Source: a virus. From it: a stretch of 46,499 nucleotides of DNA. Under the pieces are notes generated by a model. The model was not told the origin of the DNA. It saw only the letters and a program-made list of their open reading frames with translations, and made no database searches. A program made the translations under genes and the position numbers. The stretch's first letter is position 1. Every line of letters begins with the position of its first letter. This document shows positions 5,161-12,855 of the stretch, piece after piece. The DNA lies in IMG/VR virus record IMGVR_UViG_3300042546_000476, positions 1 to 46,499 of that record. One strand, given 5' to 3'.

Positions 5161-5412
5161 ATGATTTCAATAAGATGTAAAGATTGCAATAAAGAATTAA
5201 CAGGACACCCATCAAAAACAGTTACTTGTGGGTGTCCTAATATGGCAACAATTCGTGGAGACAAGATTTCGGCACTTGACTTATCTCGAATTGTCATGCT
5301 AAACTCTCTAAAAGAAAATCAAAACAAAAGTGTGCTTACTTCTCAAGACATTGCTTGGCAAGAAGCACGTCGTCAACGTAAAGTAAGACGACTTGATTTT
5401 GAAGTCCGTTGA
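5161..5412 (+). CDS. small zinc-ribbon-like conserved cyanophage protein (83 aa)
   Basis: Cys pairs RCKDC (residues 5-9) and TCGCP (about 22-26) could form a small zinc ribbon. The rest is charged and ends in an Arg-rich helix (EARRQRKVRRLDFEVR). It lies 15 bases after the Dps-like gene and before tRNA-Ser. I recall similar proteins in many T4-like cyanophages without a known function; a nucleic-acid-binding role is inference from the basic tail. Confidence 0.75.
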   Translation: MISIRCKDCNKELTGHPSKTVTCGCPNMATIRGDKISALDLSRIVMLNSLKENQNKSVLTSQDIAWQEARRQRKVRRLDFEVR

Positions 5413-5423
5413 GGACTTAATTT

Positions 5424-5510
5424 GGAAGGTCAATCCGATTGGCGACGGAACCGCTCTTGAAAAGCGTTGAGGTGTTAAAGCCCTTGGGAGTTCGACTCTC
5501 CCACCTTCCG
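5424..5510 (+). tRNA. tRNA-Ser (TGA)
   Basis: Class II, 87 nt. Acceptor GGAAGGT/ACCTTCC, anticodon loop CTTGAAA, discriminator G. Confidence 0.94.
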
Positions 5511-5623
5511 TTTAGAAAAGTTACAAATTTAACAATTTCTTCAACAGTGTTAAGATATCAACACAAAAAGTTGACTGCGAAATACCTGTGATTAGTATAT
5601 AGTAGTATCACGGGGACGAACCG

Positions 5624-5773
5624 ATGGATCAACATACTTACGAAAATTGGGTGAAAATCAAAGAAACATTTGAAACTTCTGGTAATATTGATAATATGTT
5701 TTACAAAAGAGCCGTTCAAATTGTTAAAACAAGAGTCGATCCTCTTGCAAAGTTTTTGGGAGATGAGAAGTGA
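5624..5773 (+). CDS. small hypothetical protein (49 aa)
   Basis: ATG 5624 begins MDQHTYENWVKIKETFE and runs 49 codons. GGGGACGAA upstream may serve as ribosome binding site. The stop overlaps the next ATG (TGATG), which argues for real translation coupling. Helical and charged; no family recognised. Confidence 0.55.
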   Translation: MDQHTYENWVKIKETFETSGNIDNMFYKRAVQIVKTRVDPLAKFLGDEK

Positions 5774-5940
5774 TGGAACCTGGGGATGAATTTATTAGTA
5801 GGTCTGAAGTGCAGGAGATGATCGACCAAGCTATTGACAAACACAATAAAACTGCTACAATAATATCAGCAGCAATCGGTTCGGTTCTGCTCTTCTTCTA
5901 TGCCCACGGCGTCATTGCTATTATAGATAGAGTACAATGA
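5773..5940 (+). CDS. small single-pass membrane protein (55 aa)
   Basis: The 55-residue product has an acidic soluble N-terminal half (MEPGDEFISRSEVQEMIDQ) and one transmembrane segment (about residues 29-50, TIISAAIGSVLLFFYAHGVI). It is coupled to the preceding gene by TGATG and to the following one by an ATGA overlap. Unknown function; the arrangement is typical of small phage membrane peptides. Confidence 0.6.
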   Translation: MEPGDEFISRSEVQEMIDQAIDKHNKTATIISAAIGSVLLFFYAHGVIAIIDRVQ

Positions 5941-6056
5941 GACACTTTGCTCATTTAATTTTGGATAATCAGGTTTCGCTTTTTATCCTTTGCTACCTCT
6001 TGACAATGGTTCCAATCATGGGTATAATGATTATACACCAAACAAAAGAAAAATAA
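5937..6056 (+). CDS. small hydrophobic peptide (39 aa)
   Basis: The ATG at 5937 overlaps the stop of the preceding gene. The product has one hydrophobic stretch (about residues 13-33) and a short charged tail (HQTKEK). Its coding region contains a perfect early promoter (6000-6028) for the following tRNA. Function unknown. Confidence 0.5.
   Translation: MRHFAHLILDNQVSLFILCYLLTMVPIMGIMIIHQTKEK
6000..6028 (+). promoter_or_regulatory. sigma70-type promoter upstream of second tRNA-Pro
   Basis: TTGACA (6000-6005), 17-bp spacer, TATAAT (6023-6028). It lies inside a small ORF and leads to the tRNA at 6057. Confidence 0.7.
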
Positions 6057-6132
6057 CGGAGTATCGCCTAACTTGGTCATGGCACCTGCTTTGGGAGCAG
6101 GAATAATTTCGGTTCAAATCCGAATACTCCGA
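6057..6132 (+). tRNA. tRNA-Pro (TGG), second copy
   Basis: Acceptor CGGAGTA/TACTCCG, anticodon stem CCTGC/GCAGG with loop TTTGGGA. Same anticodon as the gene at 2216 but clearly different in sequence, so it is not a recent duplicate. Confidence 0.92.
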
Positions 6133-6148
6133 TCATAAAAATAACTTT

Positions 6149-6376
6149 ATGAAAATGCAAGAACTAGAAGAACTTCAATCCTTTACAGTCGAAGAGTTTC
6201 AATCTGATTTTGACAATCTAATACAAAGAGTAGAAAACGGTGAATCATTTATCATACGAGATGGAAATAATAGCGCAGTGATAGTTCCTTACAACGAAAC
6301 CATAAAGTACGCAATAGAATCAACTGTGGATGACGAACTGATACGTCTTCACACAGACCACGAAGAAGGTTCTTGA
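6149..6376 (+). CDS. Phd/YefM-type antitoxin-like protein (75 aa)
   Basis: The centre of the protein (FQSDFDNLIQRVENGESFIIR then AVIVPYNE) resembles Phd/YefM-type antitoxins, in which a strand-helix-strand unit ends in an AVIVP-like strand. An acidic C-terminus follows. No toxin partner is visible next to it. It could repress its own promoter or neutralise a host toxin; both are inference. The ATG at 6149 is used, with a second possible start at 6155. Confidence 0.6.
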   Translation: MKMQELEELQSFTVEEFQSDFDNLIQRVENGESFIIRDGNNSAVIVPYNETIKYAIESTVDDELIRLHTDHEEGS

Positions 6377-6401
6377 CACAGAGTTCCAGATCCTCTATAA
6401 T
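6373..6401 (+). promoter_or_regulatory. sigma70-type promoter upstream of the class II tRNA
   Basis: TTGACA (6373-6378), 17-bp spacer, TATAAT (6396-6401). The -35 overlaps the stop codon of the antitoxin-like gene. Confidence 0.75.
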
Positions 6402-6415
6402 AGATTCAGATTCAA

Positions 6416-6503
6416 GCGAGTGAGACTTGGTAGTCAGAGGGCACTTATAACGCCTTTCCGCCAGATTAGCGGCTTTGACCTGGTTCGAATCCAGGCACTC
6501 GTA
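6416..6503 (+). tRNA. class II tRNA, Leu-like body with apparent TAT anticodon
   Basis: Acceptor GCGAGTG/CACTCGT (first pair G-U), long variable arm CCGC-GCGG, T-arm CCTGG TTCGAAT CCAGG and discriminator A suggest a Leu-like body. The anticodon arm GGGCA/CGCCT gives loop CTTATAA, so the anticodon reads UAU, an isoleucine code. The A-C closing pair leaves a possible 9-nt loop, so the isotype is ambiguous. Confidence 0.75.
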
Positions 6504-6531
6504 TTGTTATTCGTGATTTGCGAATAGCGAA

Positions 6532-6606
6532 TGCCCGTTTGGCCCTCTGGTGAAGGCAATCTGCTCATAACAGATAGAAGGTCGGATCGTAACCGACAAC
6601 GGGCAT
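6532..6606 (+). tRNA. tRNA with CAT anticodon and variant T-loop
   Basis: Acceptor TGCCCGT/ACGGGCA, anticodon stem ATCTG/CAGAT with loop CTCATAA. The T-stem GTCGG/CCGAC encloses ATCGTAA, in which the usual T54-A58 pair is replaced by A54 and T58. A T run follows directly and may act as terminator. Confidence 0.8.
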
Positions 6607-6622
6607 TTTTTAATAAAACTCA

Positions 6623-6630
6623 TATAAATA
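6623..6630 (+). promoter_or_regulatory. T4-type late promoter TATAAATA
   Basis: Exact TATAAATA 23 bases before the HNH homing endonuclease gene. Confidence 0.6.
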
Positions 6631-6653
6631 AATAGGACTGTCCTATTATAAGT

Positions 6654-7274
6654 ATGAGTTGTAAAAAGCAAGGTTTATTTGATAAACATCATATTGTCCC
6701 AAGATATATGGGTGGGACAGATAACTTTGATAATTTGGTTACAGTATCGAGGACTTGCCATACGATGTTTCATTATTGTAACTGGAATCTATGGAACAAC
6801 AAAGAAGATTATATTGCGTATAAAGGATTGTCTTCTCAAATAACAAAACAAGATATAATTAAAGAGACTGCTAGTATTGCTGGTAAAAAATCTTACAAAA
6901 ATGGAACTGGGTTATTTTCTCTAACAAAAGAAGAAAAGAAAAAAGCATCTTCAAAGGGAGGTAAAAAAGCAGGGAAATATATGTCACAATCTATGTGGAT
7001 AAATGATGGAACACAAAATAGAAGAATATTAAAAATCGAAATATTACCTGATGGTTGGGTAGCAGGTAAAGTTAAAAAGAAAAAAAGAAAAAGATATGGA
7101 AGAAGTTGGGACGAATATATGGATACATTTAAAGAGGAATATCAAAGTAGAATTGAATACTTAAATGGAGTTGACTTGACAAAATGGGGTATTAAGACTA
7201 AAATTGCTAATGACTGGGGCATTTCAAGAACACAAGTAAATAGATTTCTTGAAAAACACTATTTACCAGCATAG
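6654..7274 (+). CDS. free-standing HNH homing endonuclease
   Basis: The 206-residue protein opens with KHHIVPRYMGG, DNFDNLVTVS and MFHYCNWNLW, the same HNH-type block found in the endonuclease of psbA intron 1 (26681). A lysine-rich middle follows, then a C-terminal helix-turn-helix-like end (IANDWGISRTQVNRFL) likely to bind DNA. It has its own late promoter and no intron around it, so it is free-standing. It probably targets a site in related phages that lack it, by family analogy. Confidence 0.8.
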   Translation: MSCKKQGLFDKHHIVPRYMGGTDNFDNLVTVSRTCHTMFHYCNWNLWNNKEDYIAYKGLSSQITKQDIIKETASIAGKKSYKNGTGLFSLTKEEKKKASSKGGKKAGKYMSQSMWINDGTQNRRILKIEILPDGWVAGKVKKKKRKRYGRSWDEYMDTFKEEYQSRIEYLNGVDLTKWGIKTKIANDWGISRTQVNRFLEKHYLPA

Positions 7275-7296
7275 GACACTCATCCAAGTGTCTCAC

Positions 7297-7325
7297 TTGA
7301 CTTCTCCAAGTCAAACCCTTATAAT
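7297..7325 (+). promoter_or_regulatory. sigma70-type early promoter
   Basis: TTGACT (7297-7302), 17-bp spacer, TATAAT (7320-7325). It lies 23 bases before ATG 7348. Confidence 0.7.
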
Positions 7326-7347
7326 ACTAAGGTCAACATTCAAAACA

Positions 7348-7563
7348 ATGACTCTCACAGCAAAATTCAAGAAAGACGTTCAAACCCTTCGTGGTGCAGC
7401 AAATGGCGATTTCTACCTTGATGTAAAGAATCCAAAACTTTACAAAAAGGTTCGTCGATACTATGAAAACGAAGGTGTAGTATTTTCTGGTGATCCTTTG
7501 GATGATTATGAAATGCTTATGGAATATGTTCTTTCTGACCTTGAATCTGTCGAGGTTGCCTGA
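7348..7563 (+). CDS. small hypothetical protein (71 aa)
   Basis: MTLTAKFKKDVQTLRG starts a 71-residue protein with a basic first half and an acidic C-terminal helix (DDYEMLMEYVLSDLESVE). ATG 7348 is chosen because an early promoter ends just upstream; longer starts in frame precede that promoter. Similar short early proteins occur in cyanophages; function unknown. Confidence 0.7.
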   Translation: MTLTAKFKKDVQTLRGAANGDFYLDVKNPKLYKKVRRYYENEGVVFSGDPLDDYEMLMEYVLSDLESVEVA

Positions 7564-7614
7564 GTAAATAGTCACGGAGAGACTTTAAAAGTACTGGTCG
7601 TGAGCAAACCCCTT

Positions 7615-7842
7615 ATGTCTAGATCTGATTTACTTCGGTGGATTGGAAACATTCTCCTCATAATAGGATATCAAATCATGTTATGGGGGGATTTCAAATA
7701 CGGTTTAATGATAAAAGTTGTTGGAGGACTACTCACAATACCTTTTGCTATTAAACTTAAACTTTGGGATGTTCTATTTTTATGTGCATTCTTTGGTATT
7801 ACCGAGATATCAAAGTTAACCCAACTTTTCTTAGTTTCTTAA
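7615..7842 (+). CDS. small integral membrane protein (about 75 aa)
   Basis: Two to three hydrophobic segments (about residues 7-25, 33-46 and 53-72) make this an inner-membrane protein. The start is ATG 7615 (MSRSDLLRW) or the GTG at 7600; neither has a strong ribosome binding site. It precedes a long structured leader of the sugar cluster. I do not recognise the family, and its place before glycan genes may or may not matter. Confidence 0.65.
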   Translation: MSRSDLLRWIGNILLIIGYQIMLWGDFKYGLMIKVVGGLLTIPFAIKLKLWDVLFLCAFFGITEISKLTQLFLVS

Positions 7843-7844
7843 AA

Positions 7845-8008
7845 CTAAGTGGTGGAGCCTCAGAAAGGACCCTCTAGGGTTTATTGCTTCCTTTAAAGAG
7901 CAATTGGTGCGGATGGGGATCTCTCCTGCCTGGTTTCCAATTTCCAGTCAAAGAATTGGTGGCGAGACTGAGTTTACCTAGAGGAGTTGCATAAACTCCT
8001 CTTTTTTT
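7845..8008 (+). ncRNA. structured leader RNA, wcaG-motif candidate, with terminator
   Basis: CCTCTAGG (7871-7878) pairs with CCTAGAGG (7977-7984), closing a 115-nt domain with inner hairpins (TTGCT/AGCAA, CCAATT/AATTGG, CAGTC/GACTG). The 3' strand of this helix overlaps the left arm of a terminator (AGAGGAGTT/AACTCCTCT, 7980-8002, then T run), so the two folds exclude each other. The wcaG RNA motif is known from cyanophages upstream of exopolysaccharide epimerase genes, as here. I could not test the consensus. Confidence 0.55.
7980..8008 (+). terminator. intrinsic terminator inside the leader
   Basis: Perfect 9-bp stem AGAGGAGTT/AACTCCTCT and seven T. Its loop contains the -35 box of the next promoter. 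Confidence 0.75.
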
Positions 8009-8015
8009 GTATAAT
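7987..8015 (+). promoter_or_regulatory. sigma70-type promoter nested in the terminator
   Basis: TTGCAT (7987-7992) in the terminator loop, 17-bp spacer, TATAAT (8010-8015). It restarts transcription 26 bases before the sugar cluster. Confidence 0.6.
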
Positions 8016-8041
8016 ATATACTAAGAGAATTTTATTAATCT

Positions 8042-9109
8042 ATGAGTGATTATAAAAAAACAGCACTTGTTCTTGGTGCTGGTGGCTTTATTGGAAGTCA
8101 TATGGTAAAAAGACTGCGATCCGAAGGGTATTGGGTTCGTGGTGTAGACCTTAAGTATCCAGAATATTCAGATACTGAAGCAAATGAATTTATTGTTGGA
8201 GACCTGAGAGATGCTGCTTTTGTTGAGAGAGTAATTAACTTTAAAGGATACCTAGGTAATTTTTATCATTTTGTTCCTTCAAAGCATGTTGATACCTTTG
8301 ATGAAATCTATCAGTTTGCTGCTGATATGGGTGGCGCAGGATTTGTATTCACTGGTGAGAATGATGCAGATATTATGCACAACTCTGCAACCATTAATCT
8401 GAATGTTCTTGAAGCGCAAAGACAATTAAATGATTTTAAAGGTGTAAACAAAACAAAAATTTTCTATTCTGGATCGGCATGTATGTATCCAGAATATAAT
8501 CAACTAGATCCAGATAATCCCGATTGCCGTGAAGAATCCGCATATCCCGCAGCACCAGATTCTGAATATGGTTGGGAGAAACTGTTCTCAGAGCGGTTGT
8601 TTTTCGCTTATCATCGTAATTATGGGATCCCTGTTCGGGTTGCTAGGTATCATAATATCTTTGGACCAGAAGGAACCTGGGAAGGTGGACGAGAAAAAGC
8701 ACCAGCAGCAATCTGTCGTAAAGTAGCATATCTGCAGAAGGAAGGTGGAACAGTTGAAGTATGGGGAGATGGTTTACAAACTCGTTCTTTCTTGTACATT
8801 GATGAATGTATTGAAGCAACACGAAGGATGATGGATTCTGAATTTATTGGACCAGTCAATATTGGTTCAGAAGAAATGGTTACTATCAATCAACTTGTAG
8901 ATACTGCTGCTAAAGTTGCAGGTAAGGTTGTAGAAAAGAATCATATTGACGGACCTCTTGGAGTTCGTGGTCGTAATTCAAATAACGATCTTATTCGCGA
9001 AAAACTTGGTTGGGACTATTCTCAAACACTTGAAGAGGGAATTCATAAGACTTATAATTGGATTTCTGAACAAATTAACAAAAAACATATTGCACATCAT
9101 CCTGTATAA
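8042..9109 (+). CDS. NAD-dependent sugar epimerase, GDP-mannose 3,5-epimerase-like
   Basis: The 355-residue protein is an extended short-chain dehydrogenase. It shows the Rossmann motif GAGGFIGSH (12-20), the catalytic YGWEK and the stretches NIFGPEGTWEGGREKAPAA, WGDGLQTRSFLYIDE and VNIGSEEM, which closely match GDP-mannose 3,5-epimerases. These enzymes convert GDP-mannose to GDP-L-galactose or GDP-gulose in the cytoplasm. First gene of the sugar cluster, behind a structured leader and a promoter. WcaG-type enzymes are the closest alternative. Confidence 0.85.
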   Translation: MSDYKKTALVLGAGGFIGSHMVKRLRSEGYWVRGVDLKYPEYSDTEANEFIVGDLRDAAFVERVINFKGYLGNFYHFVPSKHVDTFDEIYQFAADMGGAGFVFTGENDADIMHNSATINLNVLEAQRQLNDFKGVNKTKIFYSGSACMYPEYNQLDPDNPDCREESAYPAAPDSEYGWEKLFSERLFFAYHRNYGIPVRVARYHNIFGPEGTWEGGREKAPAAICRKVAYLQKEGGTVEVWGDGLQTRSFLYIDECIEATRRMMDSEFIGPVNIGSEEMVTINQLVDTAAKVAGKVVEKNHIDGPLGVRGRNSNNDLIREKLGWDYSQTLEEGIHKTYNWISEQINKKHIAHHPV

Positions 9110-9111
9110 AA

Positions 9112-9771
9112 ATGGCAAAACTACAAAACGCAATTCACCTTCGTCCTACATTTGAAGACTTTGGTATTCAACATTATGTTGAAACTGGAACTGGTGGAAT
9201 TTTAGATTCATATGGTCAGAATTCTCTCCTCCAAGTTTCACAACTTCAAAAATCTGATTTGACTATGCATTCGATTGAAATTCTTGATCGAATTTATAGC
9301 GAAGCGGTTGATTATTTCAAAGATAATTCAAAAGTTTGTATGCATCTTGGCAATAGCCACGATGAACTTCCTAAAGTTCTTGATGAACTTGATGAGAATC
9401 CTGCTCTATTTTTCCTTGATGCTCATTTTCCAGATTCATATCGTGATGAGTTTAATCGTGAAGTTATTCGTGATGATCCTGATTACATTAAAATTCCACT
9501 CGAAGGAGAACTTAGAATTCTATGCCAGAAACGTGATGTAAGTAAGGATATTATTGTTATTGATGATATTCGAATTTATAAAGAAGGTCCTTATCAAAAT
9601 GGAAACTTTGAAAATAAAGCTCTCCATGGTGGAGAAAGTCTAGACTTTGTTTATGAACTTCTTGATGAAACGCATGTTATTGTTGAATCTTACTTGCAAG
9701 AAGGTTATTTGATTTGTTTTCCAATTAGTACCAAAGAAGATTCTCTTCGCAAATATATTGTTGGTGCATAA
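9112..9771 (+). CDS. SAM-methyltransferase-like protein
   Basis: 219 residues. The start of a class I methyltransferase fold is seen in YVETGTGG, then IEILDRIYSEA, a GNSHDELPKVL turn, FFLDAHF and IVIDDIRIY. This order fits Rossmann-type methyltransferases acting on sugars or peptides. It is two bases downstream of the epimerase and overlaps the next gene by one base (ATAATGA). The substrate is unknown; modification of a glycan is the likely role from context. Confidence 0.6.
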   Translation: MAKLQNAIHLRPTFEDFGIQHYVETGTGGILDSYGQNSLLQVSQLQKSDLTMHSIEILDRIYSEAVDYFKDNSKVCMHLGNSHDELPKVLDELDENPALFFLDAHFPDSYRDEFNREVIRDDPDYIKIPLEGELRILCQKRDVSKDIIVIDDIRIYKEGPYQNGNFENKALHGGESLDFVYELLDETHVIVESYLQEGYLICFPISTKEDSLRKYIVGA

Positions 9772-10613
9772 TGAAATTACAGAATTGTAAATATACCTCT
9801 GCATCGGGTGGATGTGATCTTCTAGGACATCCAGAAATGAATGTCCTAGACTGTCTCTGGAATTGTGGATTTTATTCTAATCAGTTTCAGATTTTTTGTT
9901 CACTTCTAATTTTAATGAGACATGGGATTGTTCCTGATAAAATTGATTATTCAATGGGATTCAAACATTTTAAAAAAGATCCTAATCAGGACATTTATCC
10001 GTTATTTCATCAGATAGATAAGAATCAACCAGTAGACCTTTTTGCAGATATTGATATTCCTGATGCAAATAAGTTTCAAAAAAATCTTTACAATTTTGAA
10101 ATTTACAATCAAATCACAAAGAGATTCTTTAATCCAAGTGATATTATTAATGATAGAAAAAAATATTTGCTAGAGAAGTATCAGATAGATACTTCAAAAA
10201 CAATTTCAGTTTTGTATAGAGGAACTGATAAGGGAACCGAATTAAAACTTGCTAATCCAGAGCAGTATATGGTAGTTACTAAAAGTCTTCTTAGTCAAAA
10301 TAGTGACTTTAAAGTTTTGCTTCAAACTGATCAAACTCAAGTGATTCATTATTTTCACGAAGAATTGAGAGATAGATTAGTTATATTTGAAGAGACTCCA
10401 TCTACAACATCTAATCGTGTTATATGGAGTCTCATGGAGCAGAATGGTGCAGATTCAATTGATTGGTCTCAGTGGTTTGATGCTGCACTTAGGTGTGTTT
10501 CTGATTGTAAATATGTTGTAAATCATACTGGAAATGTTGGTATGTTTATGAATTTGTATAGAGGAAATTTGGAAGGAGTATATCAATTTAATGAAAGTGG
10601 AGATTTGGGATGA
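9771..10613 (+). CDS. fucosyltransferase-like glycosyltransferase
   Basis: 280 residues. The motif SVLYRGTDKGTE (about residues 144-155) matches the HxRGTDK nucleotide-binding motif of NodZ/FUT8-type and O-fucosyltransferase-like enzymes, and VVNHTGNVGMFMNLYRG near the C-terminus fits the donor-binding end. No signal peptide or membrane segment is seen, so it acts in the cytoplasm. It overlaps its neighbours by 1 and 4 bases, within one operon. A GDP-sugar donor is inferred from the GDP-mannose-epimerase-like enzyme upstream. Confidence 0.6.
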   Translation: MKLQNCKYTSASGGCDLLGHPEMNVLDCLWNCGFYSNQFQIFCSLLILMRHGIVPDKIDYSMGFKHFKKDPNQDIYPLFHQIDKNQPVDLFADIDIPDANKFQKNLYNFEIYNQITKRFFNPSDIINDRKKYLLEKYQIDTSKTISVLYRGTDKGTELKLANPEQYMVVTKSLLSQNSDFKVLLQTDQTQVIHYFHEELRDRLVIFEETPSTTSNRVIWSLMEQNGADSIDWSQWFDAALRCVSDCKYVVNHTGNVGMFMNLYRGNLEGVYQFNESGDLG

Positions 10614-11188
10614 AAAACATAAACGCAGAAATAGAATACATTGAAAATTTACCATCCTTTAGTTGGCCAGCAGATTACTTTGAAAATGTTATTTCTTATG
10701 TAAAAAACGAAGGATTGTGGTTAGAATTTGGTGTTTGTTCTGGAAACACAATAAACATAATCTCTTCAAAAACGAAAAACACTGTTTATGGTTTTGATAG
10801 TTTTTTAGGTCTTCCTGAAGATTGGGGAGATCATCAACCAAAAGGAGCATATAGTAGAAATGGAAATCTTCCATCTATTAATAATAATGTAGAGTTAGTT
10901 GTAGGATTATTTCAAGATACTTTGGATGATTTTCTAAAAGAACATAAAGAACCAGTAGCATATTTGCACTTAGATGCGGATCTATATTCATCAACTAAAT
11001 TTGTTCTAGACAAACTTAAAAAAAGAATTGTTTCTGGAACTGTTATTTCATTTGATGAAATTAGAAACTATCCAGAATATAGAGATCATGAAATTAAAGC
11101 ATGGTTAGAATTTTCTAGTAAAACAAAAATATCATATGAATGGATTAGTAGAACTGATTATGAACAAGCCACATGTATAGTAAAATGA
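10610..11188 (+). CDS. TylF/MycF-like sugar O-methyltransferase
   Basis: 192 residues carrying the family sequence GLWLEFGVCSGNTINI (SAM site), VYGFDSFLGLPEDW, then YLHLDADLYSSTKFVL and ISFDEIRNYPEY with HEIKAW. These fit the macrocin-O-methyltransferase (TylF/MycF) family, metal-dependent enzymes that methylate sugar hydroxyls. It starts at an ATGA overlap and ends at one. It probably caps or decorates the glycan made by this cluster. Confidence 0.75.
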   Translation: MKNINAEIEYIENLPSFSWPADYFENVISYVKNEGLWLEFGVCSGNTINIISSKTKNTVYGFDSFLGLPEDWGDHQPKGAYSRNGNLPSINNNVELVVGLFQDTLDDFLKEHKEPVAYLHLDADLYSSTKFVLDKLKKRIVSGTVISFDEIRNYPEYRDHEIKAWLEFSSKTKISYEWISRTDYEQATCIVK

Positions 11189-11979
11189 ATAAAGTTTCTG
11201 ATTTAGTTTTTCATCATCATACATCTTTAGGTGATAATTTTATTTGCAATGGAATTGTTCATAATTATGCAGAACAACTTTGCGAAAGACTCCATATTCC
11301 TTGTCATCATAGGTATTATGAAACTGTAAGTTGCCTTTATCAAGATTTTGAGAATATTATTGTGCATCCTTTTAATGATGACTGGGCAACTTTGGAGCAA
11401 GAAATGTTTCCTTGGGCACAAGAGAAAGGGTGGCCTGTAACAAGAATTGGATTTGAAAAAGTTTATTATCGCCGCCTTCAAAGAGAAAATTCCCCACCAG
11501 AATTTTTTGCTGTCAACTTTGATAGGCAATTTTATGAGCAAGCAGGAATTCTTTTTAAGGAAAGGTATGAAAAGTTTACCCTACCAAAACAAATCCCTGG
11601 AGTAGATGAAGTTTATGATAAGTTGACAGAAGGTGAAAATGATTATATCTTAGTGCATAAGAATTCCAGTGCAGAAGAAGATTATCCAATCGATCTTTGG
11701 ACTTGGAGAAGAAATCAAATAGGTGCAATTCCTGATACTAAAATTATAAAAATTCAAATGGGACAGACAACGAATATGTTGTCATATATGAAACTCATTG
11801 AAAATGCAAAAGAGATTCATTGCATAAACAGTAGTTTCTTTTGTCTGGTTGATAGTGTTGCTAAGAGACTTAAACCAAAACTTTTTTACCATGATATTCG
11901 CATGAATAATATTACTCAAACAAATTGTGAAGCGAATGGTAATCGTTGGACTGTTGTTGATTATCCTTTTAAGAAATGA
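11185..11979 (+). CDS. glycosyltransferase-like hypothetical protein (264 aa)
   Basis: The N-terminal stretch FHHHTSLGDNFICNG recalls the LGD start of heptosyltransferase-like (GT9/GT-B) folds, and a middle section ILVHKNSSAEEDYPIDLW resembles a donor site. These hints are weak. ATG 11185 gives an ATGA overlap with the preceding stop and is preferred over ATG 11173. The gene ends in a 4-base overlap with the next. A role in assembling the glycan is inferred from position. Confidence 0.55.
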   Translation: MNKVSDLVFHHHTSLGDNFICNGIVHNYAEQLCERLHIPCHHRYYETVSCLYQDFENIIVHPFNDDWATLEQEMFPWAQEKGWPVTRIGFEKVYYRRLQRENSPPEFFAVNFDRQFYEQAGILFKERYEKFTLPKQIPGVDEVYDKLTEGENDYILVHKNSSAEEDYPIDLWTWRRNQIGAIPDTKIIKIQMGQTTNMLSYMKLIENAKEIHCINSSFFCLVDSVAKRLKPKLFYHDIRMNNITQTNCEANGNRWTVVDYPFKK

Positions 11980-12854
11980 AAAAAATAGCAGTTTCTACTT
12001 GGTGTACTGATGATTATGCCGTACATTTAAGACCAGATAAGTTACAGAAACTTATTAATCACTTTCATCCGGAAATTGATTTTCATATTTTTGGTACAGA
12101 AGATACTAAAAATATAACTAAAGATCATCCTTGGATTGGCAAAGAAAATGTTAGATTTTCTGATTGGATGATGGTAGTTACATGTCTTCCTTTAGTTGAA
12201 GACTATGATATGGTTATTCATATAGACGCAGATTCTTTTTGTATCGGTAGTCTTGATCATGTTATTAATTCTGATGCTGAACTAATTGGTGTTAGGAATA
12301 ATAATTTCTTTGGAAAAGCAGGTGCAGCACAACCATGCGTAAGTCCTTTTTATGAACCGTATGGTGATGGTGGAATGATTGGTGTTGATCAATTCCTTAA
12401 TGCCGGATTCATCGCTTCAAATGATAAACAATTCTGGTATGAATGGAGAGACTTTAATAAGTTTGTTGCTGAGCAAAGTGATGGACAAACATTCACTTAT
12501 AGACCTTGGCCATTAATTCGCAATGAACAAGATACTTGGAATCATATTTTCCATGCAAAAAATAAGTACACTACTGAAATTGTTGATAAAGAAGGTAGTG
12601 GTGTAACATATGGAATAGTTAATCAGTGGGGAGAAAAAGATCATTGTGAGAGTTGGAAAAATTTATATGTAAAAGATAATTCGGTTTACATTGATCATCC
12701 AATTACAGGAGAACCTTTGAGGACAAGTGTTCTTCATGCTGCTGGAGTTGGAACAATGGAAACTATTAAAGAATATGGTGACCATTATAACTGGTTGTAT
12801 GGTATAATTAAACCAGAGGTAAAAGATTACATTCAAACAATTTTAGGAGAATAA
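11976..12854 (+). CDS. GT-A type glycosyltransferase (GT8-like)
   Basis: 292 residues. YDMVIHIDADSFC contains the DxD motif that binds the metal and nucleotide sugar, followed by FLNAGFIASNDKQFW, the acceptor-side segment typical of GT8-like enzymes. No membrane segment. It overlaps the previous gene by 4 bases and ends one base before the FkbM gene. Donor and acceptor are not known. Confidence 0.7.
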   Translation: MKKIAVSTWCTDDYAVHLRPDKLQKLINHFHPEIDFHIFGTEDTKNITKDHPWIGKENVRFSDWMMVVTCLPLVEDYDMVIHIDADSFCIGSLDHVINSDAELIGVRNNNFFGKAGAAQPCVSPFYEPYGDGGMIGVDQFLNAGFIASNDKQFWYEWRDFNKFVAEQSDGQTFTYRPWPLIRNEQDTWNHIFHAKNKYTTEIVDKEGSGVTYGIVNQWGEKDHCESWKNLYVKDNSVYIDHPITGEPLRTSVLHAAGVGTMETIKEYGDHYNWLYGIIKPEVKDYIQTILGE

Positions 12855-12855
12855 A

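Noticed and set aside
6212-6240. Extra promoter at TTGACA inside the antitoxin-like gene
   Set aside because: No matching -10 box at 16-18 bp spacing.
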